Assembly (NCBI GenBank): GCA_018268785.1
Contig: JAFDVY010000016.1
Span: 1 to 47,262, forward strand
From: Acidobacteriota bacterium
GTDB taxonomy: Bacteria; Acidobacteriota; Terriglobia; Acidiferrales; UBA7541
Direction of reading: 5' to 3'
DNA length: 47,262 nucleotides
Below the pieces are notes generated by a model that saw only the letters and a list, made by a program, of their open reading frames with translations, searched no databases and was not told the DNA's origin. The translations under genes and the position numbers were made by a program. This document shows, piece by piece, positions 34,001 to 41,305 of the stretch (positions are counted from its first letter, which is position 1; every line of letters starts with the position of its first letter).

Positions 34001-34143
34001 AACGAGGCGCTCTCGCGGGAACGGACGGGCCGCATCACAACGTGATCAAGCTGCGGCCTCCGCTTATTTTCACGGAAGCCGACGCCGATCTCTTTACAGC
34101 AACGCTTGACGGGATCCTGGGCGAAGATTTGGCGCAGGCTTGA
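31084..34143 (+). CDS. Three-domain fusion: APH-type kinase, M23 peptidase-like domain and class III aminotransferase
   Basis: The 1019-residue protein joins three domains. Residues about 20-340 are an aminoglycoside/choline-kinase-type phosphotransferase with YGDANDYNVLV as the catalytic loop and VIDFGDTHYG as the metal-binding motif. Residues about 425-560 are an M23 (LytM-like) domain with all ligands kept: HLGIDLF, LYGHL and HVHF. Residues about 590-1019 are a class III PLP aminotransferase with LNSGSEANELAIRMA, ICIADEVQVGFGRLG and the PLP lysine in FGKPIGN (about K858). Kinase and aminotransferase together resemble the hydroxylysine/ethanolamine-phosphate kinase plus phospho-lyase logic (HYKK with PHYKPL/ETNPPL). 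No signal peptide is seen, so the peptidase-like domain is intracellular. The substrate is unknown. A GTG at 31081 is an alternative start. Confidence 0.9.
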   Translation: MREAPVAKPILEAEAAGIARQIFGIEVAARSLPGEYDDNFYLRVANGAEFVLKVMHPDRERAFVEMQCAVLQHLAKNVSDLPLPRVVPARNGDSFVELRVSDGTQRLVWMLTFLRGKTLVQIRPHSPELLEELGQFLGKLSRALEGFSHPAAHRELKWDAARAGWIRDYLTHIDELPRRMLLQRFLGLFAAEVAPRIPALRKSVVYGDANDYNVLVAQQTDQKACIAGVIDFGDTHYGITASELATAVAYAILGEKDVLAATARVVAGYHKEFPLTEEEISLLYPLVAMRLAVSVVNSAHRKSLKPDDPYVTVSEAPAWEALERLAKIFPRFATYTFRVACGLAPIEKAAVVQTFLKKVAPAAASILDCDLRREPIVVLDLSVASTLLGADPSASDTPNLIAAVSAQMKKAGARVAVGRYDEARLLYKAPQFGASKNPTDERRTVHLGIDLFVEPGTTLHAPLAGTIHLLANNAVPLDYGPLVVLKHSADSGEEFFTLYGHLAESTLGKLRVGQQVAQGEAFAQVGGVHENGGWVPHVHFQIILDMLDRDRDFPGVARASEREVWRALSPDPNLLLQIPADRFPQSSRSIAELLSARKKLLGASLSVSYAKPLNIVRGWRQFLYDESGRAYLDVYNNVPLVGHSHPRVVEAAQMQLALLNTNTRYLHENVLRYAERLTELLPEPLKVCFFLNSGSEANELAIRMARAKTGSDDVIVLEHAYHGHTNTLIDVSPYKFNGPGGRGQKPWVHVAPIADDYRGLYRRGEENLGVKYAAHVGEIVESLRKQGRRATYLAETLPSVAGQIVFPRGYLKEVYKYVRAAGGVCIADEVQVGFGRLGTQFWGFETQEVVPDIVVFGKPIGNTFPLAAVVTTAEIAGSFANGMEFFSTFGGNPVSCAVGVAVLDVVRDERLQENAKKLGDYWISSLSELQKRQELLGDVRGSGLFLGLDLVTNRDTRKPATAQASYVVNRLRERGALAGTDGPHHNVIKLRPPLIFTEADADLFTATLDGILGEDLAQA

Positions 34144-34272
34144 CCGCCGGAGAAATCCGCAGTCCAAGGTTGCTTAAAGTCGTATACTCGCCTTTTGGAA
34201 GGCGGCACGGTACTTGAGGCCCCTGCCCATCGCCGAGCCGCAGGTTTGAACTTAGCTGGCGGAGAGGATCTG

Positions 34273-35751
34273 ATGAACCGCCTCGTCGTCGCTGCGATTT
34301 CCATCGCAAACTGCTTATTCCTTTGTCCGCATCCAACCCCTGGGCAAGAGCGGAACGTTTTCGGCTGCCCGGAAGTTCCGCGGGCAGATGCGCTTCCATC
34401 GCTGTGTGCACCGCCGACTTCGGAAATGGAAGCGGCCACGGCCGCGATCGTGGTCATCGCTCTCAGGGTGCCCGAAGGGACGCCGCTGCGAATCGCGCTC
34501 GATCAGCGGACTCGCGTGGCTCGTGTGGGAGAAGCGGTTCACGGCAAGTTGGTGGAACCTGTGTATGCGTTCGACCAGCAAGTGATTCCCGCGGGAAGCA
34601 GCGTCAGCGGGCGAGTAACGAAAATCGACGGCGTTCCGCCCAAGGTGCGGGCACTTTCTTATTCGAATGGAAACTTCACCCCATTTCATAGATACGAGGT
34701 CTCGTTTGACGAACTCGCCCTGCCCGACGGAAGGACCCTGAAGCTCAAGACGGCAACTTCGCTTGGCAGCGCGGAACCAATGCACTTGGTTGCGAGCCAA
34801 TCAAAATTGGATGAAAGGAAAAAGGAGAATGTGGCGGCGCGAGTGGCGAGCGATGTCAAGAAGGAGGCCAGCGCCCAGATTCAGTCCGACGTTGCACAGA
34901 TCAAAGCGCCTAACCTAATGCACCGCCTAAGGATGCTGGTCTACGCACAGTCTCCCGTTCGCCGCCAGTACATCGAAAAAGGGACGCGCTTTAACGCGGC
35001 GCTGGAAGACACGCTGGAATTCGGAGAAACCACGCGCACACCGGAGCAGCTGGCAAGCCTGGGCCGCGCACCTGAGCCGGACAGCCTGATGCACGCGCGG
35101 CTTGGCGCGGAAATCAGCTCGGAAACCGCGGTTGCGGGTTCCACGGTGAGCGCCGTCCTGACGGAGCCGGTGTTCTCGCAGAATCACGTCCTGTTGTTGC
35201 CCGCAAACAGCAAGCTGCTCGGAGAAGTGCAACAGGCGAAGGCAGCACGGAAGTTCCACCGCAACGGGGAACTGCGCATTGCGTTCAACCGCATTGAGCT
35301 TCCTTCCGGCGTGGAGCAGGCGATGCAGGGGACGCTCGAAGGCATGGAAGTGGATCGTTCCGCGCATCTCGCACTCGACGAGGAGGGTGGAGCACGGGCT
35401 ACGACGCCAAAGACGCGCTATCTGGCCACAAGTTTTTCTTTGGCCATGCTGGCGGCGGTTTCCCGGCCGGATGTGGAGCACGGGACCACGGACGCCGCGG
35501 GCGATGCCGACAAACGGGCCGGCGCGGGCATTTCCGGATCGCACGTGGCGGGTTCCTTGATTTCCCTTGCGGTTCGCTCGCAGCCTGTTTCCATGGCTTT
35601 TGGCGCCCTGGGCGCCACACAATCGGTTTATTCCAATTTTCTTTCGCGCGGCAAGGAAGTCGACTTGAAGCAAAATACGCCGCTCGAGATCAGCTTCGGG
35701 CCGCCGCACGACGAAAAAAGGAAAACAGCCCAGGCCAAACCTAAGTATTGA
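34273..35751 (+). CDS. Exported hypothetical protein with two VirB10/TrbI-like beta lobes
   Basis: The 492-residue protein has a signal peptide (LVVAAISIANCLFLCPHPTPG) and no named family that I am sure of. Two segments resemble each other and the C-terminal beta domain of VirB10/TrbI: about 70-170 (VPEGTPLRIALDQRTRV, then VIPAGSSVSGRVTKI and FDELALPDGRTLKLKT), and about 265-375 (GAEISSETAVAGSTVSAVLT, then LLLPANSKLLGEVQQAK and FNRIELPSGVEQAM). A helical linker with Lys/Glu-rich sequence lies between. VirB10 spans the envelope in secretion systems, but no other secretion genes are here, so this is only a fold-level hint. The ATG at 34273 has GGAGAGG upstream; the longer frame from 34195 is not supported. 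Confidence 0.6.
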   Translation: MNRLVVAAISIANCLFLCPHPTPGQERNVFGCPEVPRADALPSLCAPPTSEMEAATAAIVVIALRVPEGTPLRIALDQRTRVARVGEAVHGKLVEPVYAFDQQVIPAGSSVSGRVTKIDGVPPKVRALSYSNGNFTPFHRYEVSFDELALPDGRTLKLKTATSLGSAEPMHLVASQSKLDERKKENVAARVASDVKKEASAQIQSDVAQIKAPNLMHRLRMLVYAQSPVRRQYIEKGTRFNAALEDTLEFGETTRTPEQLASLGRAPEPDSLMHARLGAEISSETAVAGSTVSAVLTEPVFSQNHVLLLPANSKLLGEVQQAKAARKFHRNGELRIAFNRIELPSGVEQAMQGTLEGMEVDRSAHLALDEEGGARATTPKTRYLATSFSLAMLAAVSRPDVEHGTTDAAGDADKRAGAGISGSHVAGSLISLAVRSQPVSMAFGALGATQSVYSNFLSRGKEVDLKQNTPLEISFGPPHDEKRKTAQAKPKY

Positions 35752-35843
35752 CTTCAACCTTGCAGAGTCCTAACGTCTGGCCAAGTAAGTGGAAGTCGCA
35801 AGCTCCCGCCTACTCCAAACGTCTTTCCCTTTGGAGGTGATCC

Positions 35844-36200
35844 GTGCCTTTGAACCTGTTGAACTTCTCCCTGGTGGATTCTCCGGTCACGCTGGAAGAA
35901 GGCCGCAAGATTCTGGAACGCGACGAGTATTGCTGCCAGTACTGCGGCCTGGATGGTAAGACAAGTTTTGACAATGCCCTCGCCATGCGCGTGGATTTCG
36001 TCATTCCGCGCGCCCGCAAAGGCAAGAAGTCCCCGGAAAACCTGGTTGCGTGCTGCACGCCGTGCAACACCATCAAGGGCACAAAGATGTTTGCGAGTTT
36101 TGCGGACGCCAAAGCCTACGTCCTCGCGCAGCGAGAGTCGCTTTACAAAGTCTGGGAATCGAAGCGGACGCGCCCCATGGCAAAAGCCGCGAAGGCTTGA
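35844..36200 (+). CDS. HNH-endonuclease-like protein with altered catalytic histidine
   Basis: The 118-residue protein has the zinc-ribbon HNH frame: CCQYCGLDG, then VDFVIPRARKGKKSPENLV, then ACCTPCNTIKG. The two CxxC pairs and the central Asn (in ENLV) are kept, but the first His of the motif (normally VDHVIPRSRGG) is Phe here. HNH nucleases need that His, so cleavage activity is doubtful; a DNA-binding role is possible. The start is GTG 35844, fixed by an unusually complete anti-16S match (GGAGGTGATCC, 35833-35843), which predicts strong translation. It sits upstream of dprA (92 bases) with no obvious terminator. Confidence 0.82.
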   Translation: MPLNLLNFSLVDSPVTLEEGRKILERDEYCCQYCGLDGKTSFDNALAMRVDFVIPRARKGKKSPENLVACCTPCNTIKGTKMFASFADAKAYVLAQRESLYKVWESKRTRPMAKAAKA

Positions 36201-36291
36201 GCGGGGCTGAAGGGTCTTCGAGGGCTATTCTGTAAACTACTTGACAAGGAAGTTACCTGTTGCGTGGGCTGCCCCCGCGTGGGGGTTCGCA

Positions 36292-37419
36292 ATGGAGTTG
36301 GATTCGTCTCTCTCCTGGATGGCGCTGACGTTGACGCCGGGAATTGCGGCGCGGCTTTCCGCGCGGCTGCTCGAGGAATTCGGTTCGCCGGAGGAAGTCT
36401 TCCGCGCGCCGTTGCGCCGCCTCGAAGCCTGCAATATCCCGGCGTTGTCCGCGCAGGCCATCGTCAAGAAGCAATCCTTCAAGCGCGCCGAGAAGGACCT
36501 CTCGAACCTCCGCAAGGTCGCCACGGCCCGCGTCATTAATTGGACGGAGCCGGAATATCCGCAAACGCTCCTGCAAATTTATGATCCGCCGGTGATGCTC
36601 TATGCGCGCGGCAACGTGGAAATCCTGAACGCGCCGAGCTTGAGCATCGTGGGCACGCGCAAGCCGACGATGTACGGTTCGCAAATGGCGGAGCGGCTGG
36701 GCCGCGATCTTGCCGTTCGCGGCATAGTGATTGTAAGTGGACTCGCACGCGGCATAGACGCTATCGCGCATCACGGGGCGCTGGCCGTCGGCGGACGCGC
36801 TGTCGGAGTGCTTGGCACTGGAATTGATGTCTGCTACCCGAAGGAAAACAAAAAGCTCTACGAAAAAGTTTTGGAGAACGGCGCCATCCTGAGCGAATTT
36901 CCCATGGGCACGCATCCTTCGCCGGAGAATTTTCCCATTCGAAACCGCATCGTGGCTGGCATGCCGCTCGGCGCAATCATTGTGGAAGGTGCGCAATATT
37001 CCGGGTCGCTGATCACCGCGCGTTTGGCGATGGAATTTGGCAGGGAAGTGTTTGGCGTACCCGGCAATGTCACTCAGCCGGTTAGCTTTGCTCCAAATCA
37101 GCTCATCAAGCAAGGAGCGAAATTGGTGACGTGCGCCGAGGACGTGATCGAGGAGTTGCCAACTCCCATCCGGGCGGCTCTCATCCAAGCGATGCAACCG
37201 GAGACGGGTCAGGCGAATCTATTAATTGCGGCCGCTCTCACTCCCAGCGAAAAAAAGCTGTACGACCTGCTCAGTTCCGATGAGCCGCAACCGATTGATG
37301 ACATCGTCGAGCAGTCCGGCTTGAACTCTTCGGAGGTTCTCGCTACGCTTTTTGATCTGGAAATGAAAGGCATCATCCGGCAGTTGCCGGGGAAACTATT
37401 CAGCAAGGTTCTTCTGTAG
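36292..37419 (+). CDS. dprA: DNA-processing protein DprA
   Basis: DprA binds incoming single-stranded DNA during transformation and loads RecA. The 375-residue product has an N-terminal helix-hairpin-like region (about 1-75), then the Rossmann-like core with SIVGTRKPTMYGSQMA, VIVSGLARGIDAIAHHGAL, GTGIDVCYPKEN, SEFPMGTHPSPENFPIRNRIVAG split over two strands, IIVEGAQYSGSLITARLA and FGVPGNVTQP. A C-terminal winged-helix follows at about 310-370 (LTPSEKKLYDLLSSDEPQPI). I chose ATG 36292 because family members begin just here; the frame runs back to 36241 at a TTG. A short hairpin (CCCCCGCGTGGGGG) lies immediately before the start, in place of a visible ribosome site. topA follows on the same strand. 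Confidence 0.94.
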   Translation: MELDSSLSWMALTLTPGIAARLSARLLEEFGSPEEVFRAPLRRLEACNIPALSAQAIVKKQSFKRAEKDLSNLRKVATARVINWTEPEYPQTLLQIYDPPVMLYARGNVEILNAPSLSIVGTRKPTMYGSQMAERLGRDLAVRGIVIVSGLARGIDAIAHHGALAVGGRAVGVLGTGIDVCYPKENKKLYEKVLENGAILSEFPMGTHPSPENFPIRNRIVAGMPLGAIIVEGAQYSGSLITARLAMEFGREVFGVPGNVTQPVSFAPNQLIKQGAKLVTCAEDVIEELPTPIRAALIQAMQPETGQANLLIAAALTPSEKKLYDLLSSDEPQPIDDIVEQSGLNSSEVLATLFDLEMKGIIRQLPGKLFSKVLL

Positions 37420-37532
37420 CAGGCGAGTTGCAGCGCGTGTGCGCTTGACAACTCTGGTATATAAGGTAGCGAGAAGGACACAGCCAGCGCCTGCGGCCCT
37501 TCCCTCAGAAGATTCCGGGGTAAAACTGCAAC

Positions 37533-40232
37533 ATGGCTCGTTCGTTGGTAATTGTGGAATCGCCTGCAAAGGCGAAGACCATCAACAAGTATTTGGGAAA
37601 GAATTTTCTCGTCAAAGCGTCGGTTGGCCACGTGCTGGACCTGCCGAAGAAGACGATCGGTATTCGTCTGCCTGGAGAAGAAGAGGGCGCCGGCAAGAAA
37701 AAAAAGAAATCCAAGGCGAAGAAGGGCGGCAAGAAAGCCGCGAAGGCAAAAGAGAAACCCACGGGAAAGATCATCCGCCTGGATGACGAAAATATTTTTG
37801 AACCGACGCTGCAAATCATCAGCGGCAAAGGCAAGGTCATAAACGATCTGCGGAAAGCCGCAAGCACGGCGGACGCCGTCTATCTGGCGGGCGACCCGGA
37901 CCGCGAAGGAGAAGCGATCTCCGCGCACCTGGCCATGGTGCTCTCGAAGCCAAACAAATTTGAGGAACAGGAGCCAAGCGTTTCGCGGTTCAAGAAAAAA
38001 ACGGCCAAAATTCCGCCTCCGCCGGTGGTCGAAGAGAAGGAAGAGGTTTCCAAGAAGGAAGCGGTCGCGATCGATCCGAAAAAAATATTCCGCGTGACGT
38101 TCAACGAAATTACCCCGAAGGCGATTCGAGCGGCGTTCGACAAACCGCGCAAGGTAGACGCGAATCTTGTGGATGCGCAGCAGGCGCGCCGCGTTCTGGA
38201 CCGCATCGTCGGTTACAAAGTCTCGCCTATCCTGTGGGACAAGGTGCGCCGGGGACTTTCCGCCGGCCGCGTGCAGACCGTTGCGTTGCGATTGATCGTT
38301 GAGCGCGAACTGGCGATCCGCGCGTTCGTTCCCCAGGAATACTGGACAATCCACGCAAAATTGGATGCGGGCCAGCCGCCTCTGTTTGAAGCAAAGCTCT
38401 TCAAACACAAGGGCGAAGACATTGAAGTGCCAAACCAGGCCGCGGCGGACAAGATTGTCGCCACCGTGAGCAAGGCGAAATGGCAAGTCGCGAGCGTCAC
38501 GCAACGCGAGAAGAAGAGAAATCCGCCTCCGCCGTTTACGACTTCCAAGCTGCAACAGGCCGCCTATAACCGGCTGCGCTATTCGGCGAAAAATACGATG
38601 CGAGTCGCGCAGGGATTATATGAGGGAGTGGAATTGGGGGCTGAAGGCTCCGTTGCGCTGATCACGTACATGCGCACGGACTCTGTGAACGTTTCGCAGG
38701 ACGCGCTGGCTCAAGTACGCGAATTGATTCCAGCGAGATTCGGATCGGCTTACTTGCCGGAAAAGCCGAACTACTACAAGTCAAAGAAAGATGCGCAAGA
38801 AGCCCACGAAGCGGTCCGCCCGACGGACGTCACGCGCACGCCGGAAGACGTGCGGAAATATTTGAAGGAAGACCAATTCAAGCTTTATCAACTCATTTGG
38901 CAGAGATTTGTGGCCTCGCAAATGATGCCGGCCGTGTTCGATCAGACCACGATCGATATTTCCGCGGGCGATTACACGTTCCGCGCGACGGGCATGGTGC
39001 AGAAATTCGCCGGATACCTGAGCGTGTATCAGGCGGAGGCTGTGGACATCGCCGACGATGACAAGAACGAGGAAGACGAGGGCAACGCGCTTCCCGCGGT
39101 CACCGAAGGGCAGACGCTGAAGCTCGATACGATTCGCCCCGACCAGCATTTCACGCAGCCTCCTCCGCGCTTCAACGACGCGACACTCGTAAAAGAGTTG
39201 GAAGAAGATGGCATTGGCCGTCCATCGACCTACGCTTCCATCATTTCCGTGATCGTCGAGCGCGAATACGTTGTGAAGGAACAAGGTCGTTTTTCACCGA
39301 CGATGCTGGGCGAGCGCGTTTGCGGGCTTCTGATCAAGAGTTTTGAGGATATTTTCGACGTTACCTTTACCGCGCGGCTGGAAGAAGAGCTGGACGAAAT
39401 TGAAGAAGGCAAACTTCCGTGGCGCGAAGCTGTAAAAGAGTTCTGGGAGAAATTTACCGTCGATCTGGATAAAGCCGACGATGAAATGCTCTCGTACAAG
39501 GCGGGAATTCCGACGGGCAAGAAGTGCGAAAAGTGCGGCCAGGGCGAATTGCTCGAGCGCATCAGCCGCCTCGGATTTTTCCTCGGCTGCTCGCGTTATC
39601 CCGAGTGCGATTTTATTCAGGATCTTTCGCCGGCTGTCCCGGATGCCGCGCCAGGCGAAACGAAAATCGAATATTGCCACAATTGCGGTAAGGAAATGTC
39701 CATTAAAGCCGGCATATTCGGGCCGTTCCTGGCATGCGCTGGCTATCCGGATTGCAAGACCACGAGACGTTTGGTGGAAGGCTCGCGAGTTGCGCGGCCT
39801 GCGGACGAACCGCTCGACGAAAAGTGCCCGACGTGCGGCAGCGGTTTGCTGAAAAAACACGGGCGGTTCGGCGAATTTATCGGGTGCTCTGCATACCCGA
39901 AGTGCAAGTATGTTCGCCCGATCACCATGGGCATTAAATGCCCGAAATGCAAGGAAGGCGAATTTGTGAAGCGCGGCAGTGTTGGCAGAGGCGGGCGCCC
40001 GCGAATCTTCTACGGTTGTTCGCGCTATCCGGATTGTGATTTTACGACTCCAAACATGCCGATTCCGGAACCGTGCCCGAAGTGCGGTGCGCCGTTTATC
40101 GTGGAGAAAAAATCCAAAATCGGGCTAGTGCACACCTGTATTAAAGAAGGTTGCGATTGGGAAAAGCTCGCGCCGGAAGCGCCGCCGGCTCCACAGCCCG
40201 AAGAAGCGACACCGGTCGGCGCCAAATTGTAA
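37533..40232 (+). CDS. topA: DNA topoisomerase I (TopA)
   Basis: TopA relaxes negative supercoils by cutting one strand through a tyrosine-DNA bond. The 899-residue protein has the Toprim domain (SLVIVESPAKAKTINKYLG and LAGDPDREGEAISAHLA with the DxDxE-type acidic motif) and the catalytic Tyr at about 379 in ITYMRTDSVNVS. At the C-terminus are five four-cysteine zinc ribbons: CEKCGQGELL, YCHNCGKEMS, CPTCGSGLLK, CPKCKEGEFV and CPKCGAPFIV. Two insertions stand out inside the Toprim domain: a lysine-rich run near 50-75 (KKKKKSKAKKGGKK), and an acidic/lysine/proline stretch near 148-185 (KIPPPPVVEEKEEVSKKE). It is a little longer than E. coli TopA (865). It follows dprA by 113 bases. Confidence 0.96.
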   Translation: MARSLVIVESPAKAKTINKYLGKNFLVKASVGHVLDLPKKTIGIRLPGEEEGAGKKKKKSKAKKGGKKAAKAKEKPTGKIIRLDDENIFEPTLQIISGKGKVINDLRKAASTADAVYLAGDPDREGEAISAHLAMVLSKPNKFEEQEPSVSRFKKKTAKIPPPPVVEEKEEVSKKEAVAIDPKKIFRVTFNEITPKAIRAAFDKPRKVDANLVDAQQARRVLDRIVGYKVSPILWDKVRRGLSAGRVQTVALRLIVERELAIRAFVPQEYWTIHAKLDAGQPPLFEAKLFKHKGEDIEVPNQAAADKIVATVSKAKWQVASVTQREKKRNPPPPFTTSKLQQAAYNRLRYSAKNTMRVAQGLYEGVELGAEGSVALITYMRTDSVNVSQDALAQVRELIPARFGSAYLPEKPNYYKSKKDAQEAHEAVRPTDVTRTPEDVRKYLKEDQFKLYQLIWQRFVASQMMPAVFDQTTIDISAGDYTFRATGMVQKFAGYLSVYQAEAVDIADDDKNEEDEGNALPAVTEGQTLKLDTIRPDQHFTQPPPRFNDATLVKELEEDGIGRPSTYASIISVIVEREYVVKEQGRFSPTMLGERVCGLLIKSFEDIFDVTFTARLEEELDEIEEGKLPWREAVKEFWEKFTVDLDKADDEMLSYKAGIPTGKKCEKCGQGELLERISRLGFFLGCSRYPECDFIQDLSPAVPDAAPGETKIEYCHNCGKEMSIKAGIFGPFLACAGYPDCKTTRRLVEGSRVARPADEPLDEKCPTCGSGLLKKHGRFGEFIGCSAYPKCKYVRPITMGIKCPKCKEGEFVKRGSVGRGGRPRIFYGCSRYPDCDFTTPNMPIPEPCPKCGAPFIVEKKSKIGLVHTCIKEGCDWEKLAPEAPPAPQPEEATPVGAKL

Positions 40233-40289
40233 CGGCGCAACGGCTCGCGGAAAAAACTGTCTTCAGGCGCCGATTCTCAAAGATGCAAG

Positions 40290-41102
40290 CTACTCTATGA
40301 TTCCGAAGGTATAGAGTTTTCCGGATGAGGCGATATTCCCGGACGTATTTCCGGGCGGCAGGAAGCCATACTCGCCCTTTTTCAGCACGGGAAGTCTGAC
40401 GCGGAATGTGCGCGGCGCGATCTTCTCGGATTCGAACTTCTCCGCATTCTTTTCAGCGCCTTCGGATGAGTGAAAAACGCCTCCCGTCCACGCGCGAAAT
40501 TCCCGCCGGTTTCCCTTCATGTCTAGCCGCAGCAACTGATATTCGGTGATGGCCGTGCCTTCTGGGACACGGATAATAAATTCCGTGTCAGAGGCCACCT
40601 GCAGAGCGCTTTTTGGCCCTTGAACCGTGCCGTTTCTGTGCCCTTTGTCCAGACCTTGCGTCGCAATACTCTTCATCACTCCACCCGTCTTGTATCCAAC
40701 GACCTCCGGGGAGACCTCGGTAAGTTTTCCAGCCATTGATATATAGACACCAACTTCTTCCGGCACGTTGGGGTTTACGGGCGGGGCAACAGCCGCGGCC
40801 GGAGTTGACGGGCCAGATGCTGCGGCCGCTTTGGGGTTGATCATGACCCGGATCACTGCATCGGAGACGTGCCCGCCTTTCAGGGCTTTTAGCGATTCCA
40901 GGTCCGTATCAAAACTCGTCTGAGGTGATGTACGAATTTTCTCGATCACTACGTCATCGCCCAATCCAAGCGCCACGAGATCCAGCACGTCTTTGTTGGT
41001 CATCGCCGCTTTTTGAGCTTCTTGGGCGCTGGCCGCGAGTGAGCCGGCCGCCATCACGATCAAGCACATCAGGATCAAGATGTTTGAGCGAATATCCTTC
41101 AT
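40290..41102 (-). CDS. Exported hypothetical protein with a recurring acidobacterial N-terminal motif
   Basis: The 270-residue protein has a signal peptide (ILILMCLIVMAAGSLAASAQ). A helical segment of about 50 residues follows: MTNKDVLDLVALGLGDDVVI, EKIRTSP and LKGGHVSDAVIRVMI. From memory this pattern (NKDV..LV..GL.D..I..KI) recurs at the N-termini of many Acidobacteriota exported proteins of unknown function. A proline/alanine linker leads to a beta-rich domain (VGVYISMAGKLTEVSPEVVG to GKLYTFGII). The ATG at 41102 has GGAGAGGGAA just before it; the open frame runs on to 41189 but that extension lacks a signal. It is divergent from the recombinase gene and convergent with topA. Confidence 0.65.
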   Translation of the reverse strand: MKDIRSNILILMCLIVMAAGSLAASAQEAQKAAMTNKDVLDLVALGLGDDVVIEKIRTSPQTSFDTDLESLKALKGGHVSDAVIRVMINPKAAAASGPSTPAAAVAPPVNPNVPEEVGVYISMAGKLTEVSPEVVGYKTGGVMKSIATQGLDKGHRNGTVQGPKSALQVASDTEFIIRVPEGTAITEYQLLRLDMKGNRREFRAWTGGVFHSSEGAEKNAEKFESEKIAPRTFRVRLPVLKKGEYGFLPPGNTSGNIASSGKLYTFGIIE

Positions 41103-41305
41103 TTCCCTCTCCGTAAAGCAGTCGGTCGGTCTGGCGACCCAGAATACCGTTGGAACGGGGCAGAGCCCGTTCCGCATGCAGGATAGCATCCCCGTGGATG
41201 CAGCCCATTTCTAAGGTCGCAAAGTTTCTTTCGCGGCAACGCGGGATGTCCTTCAGTAATCTCATTTGGCTGGGGCGCACTGGAATATACTTGGTTTCGC
41301 AACCA

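Noticed and set aside
35770..35815. Imperfect palindrome GGAAGTCGCAAGCTCCC before the HNH-like gene
   Set aside because: It resembles the other repeats, but the arms are too imperfect and no second copy is visible in the window.
36241..36270. Perfect TTGACA before dprA
   Set aside because: No -10 hexamer at 16-18 bases, so not called as a promoter.
37445..37470. TTGACA followed by TATATAAG before topA
   Set aside because: The two boxes are only about 8 bases apart, too close for a sigma70 promoter.
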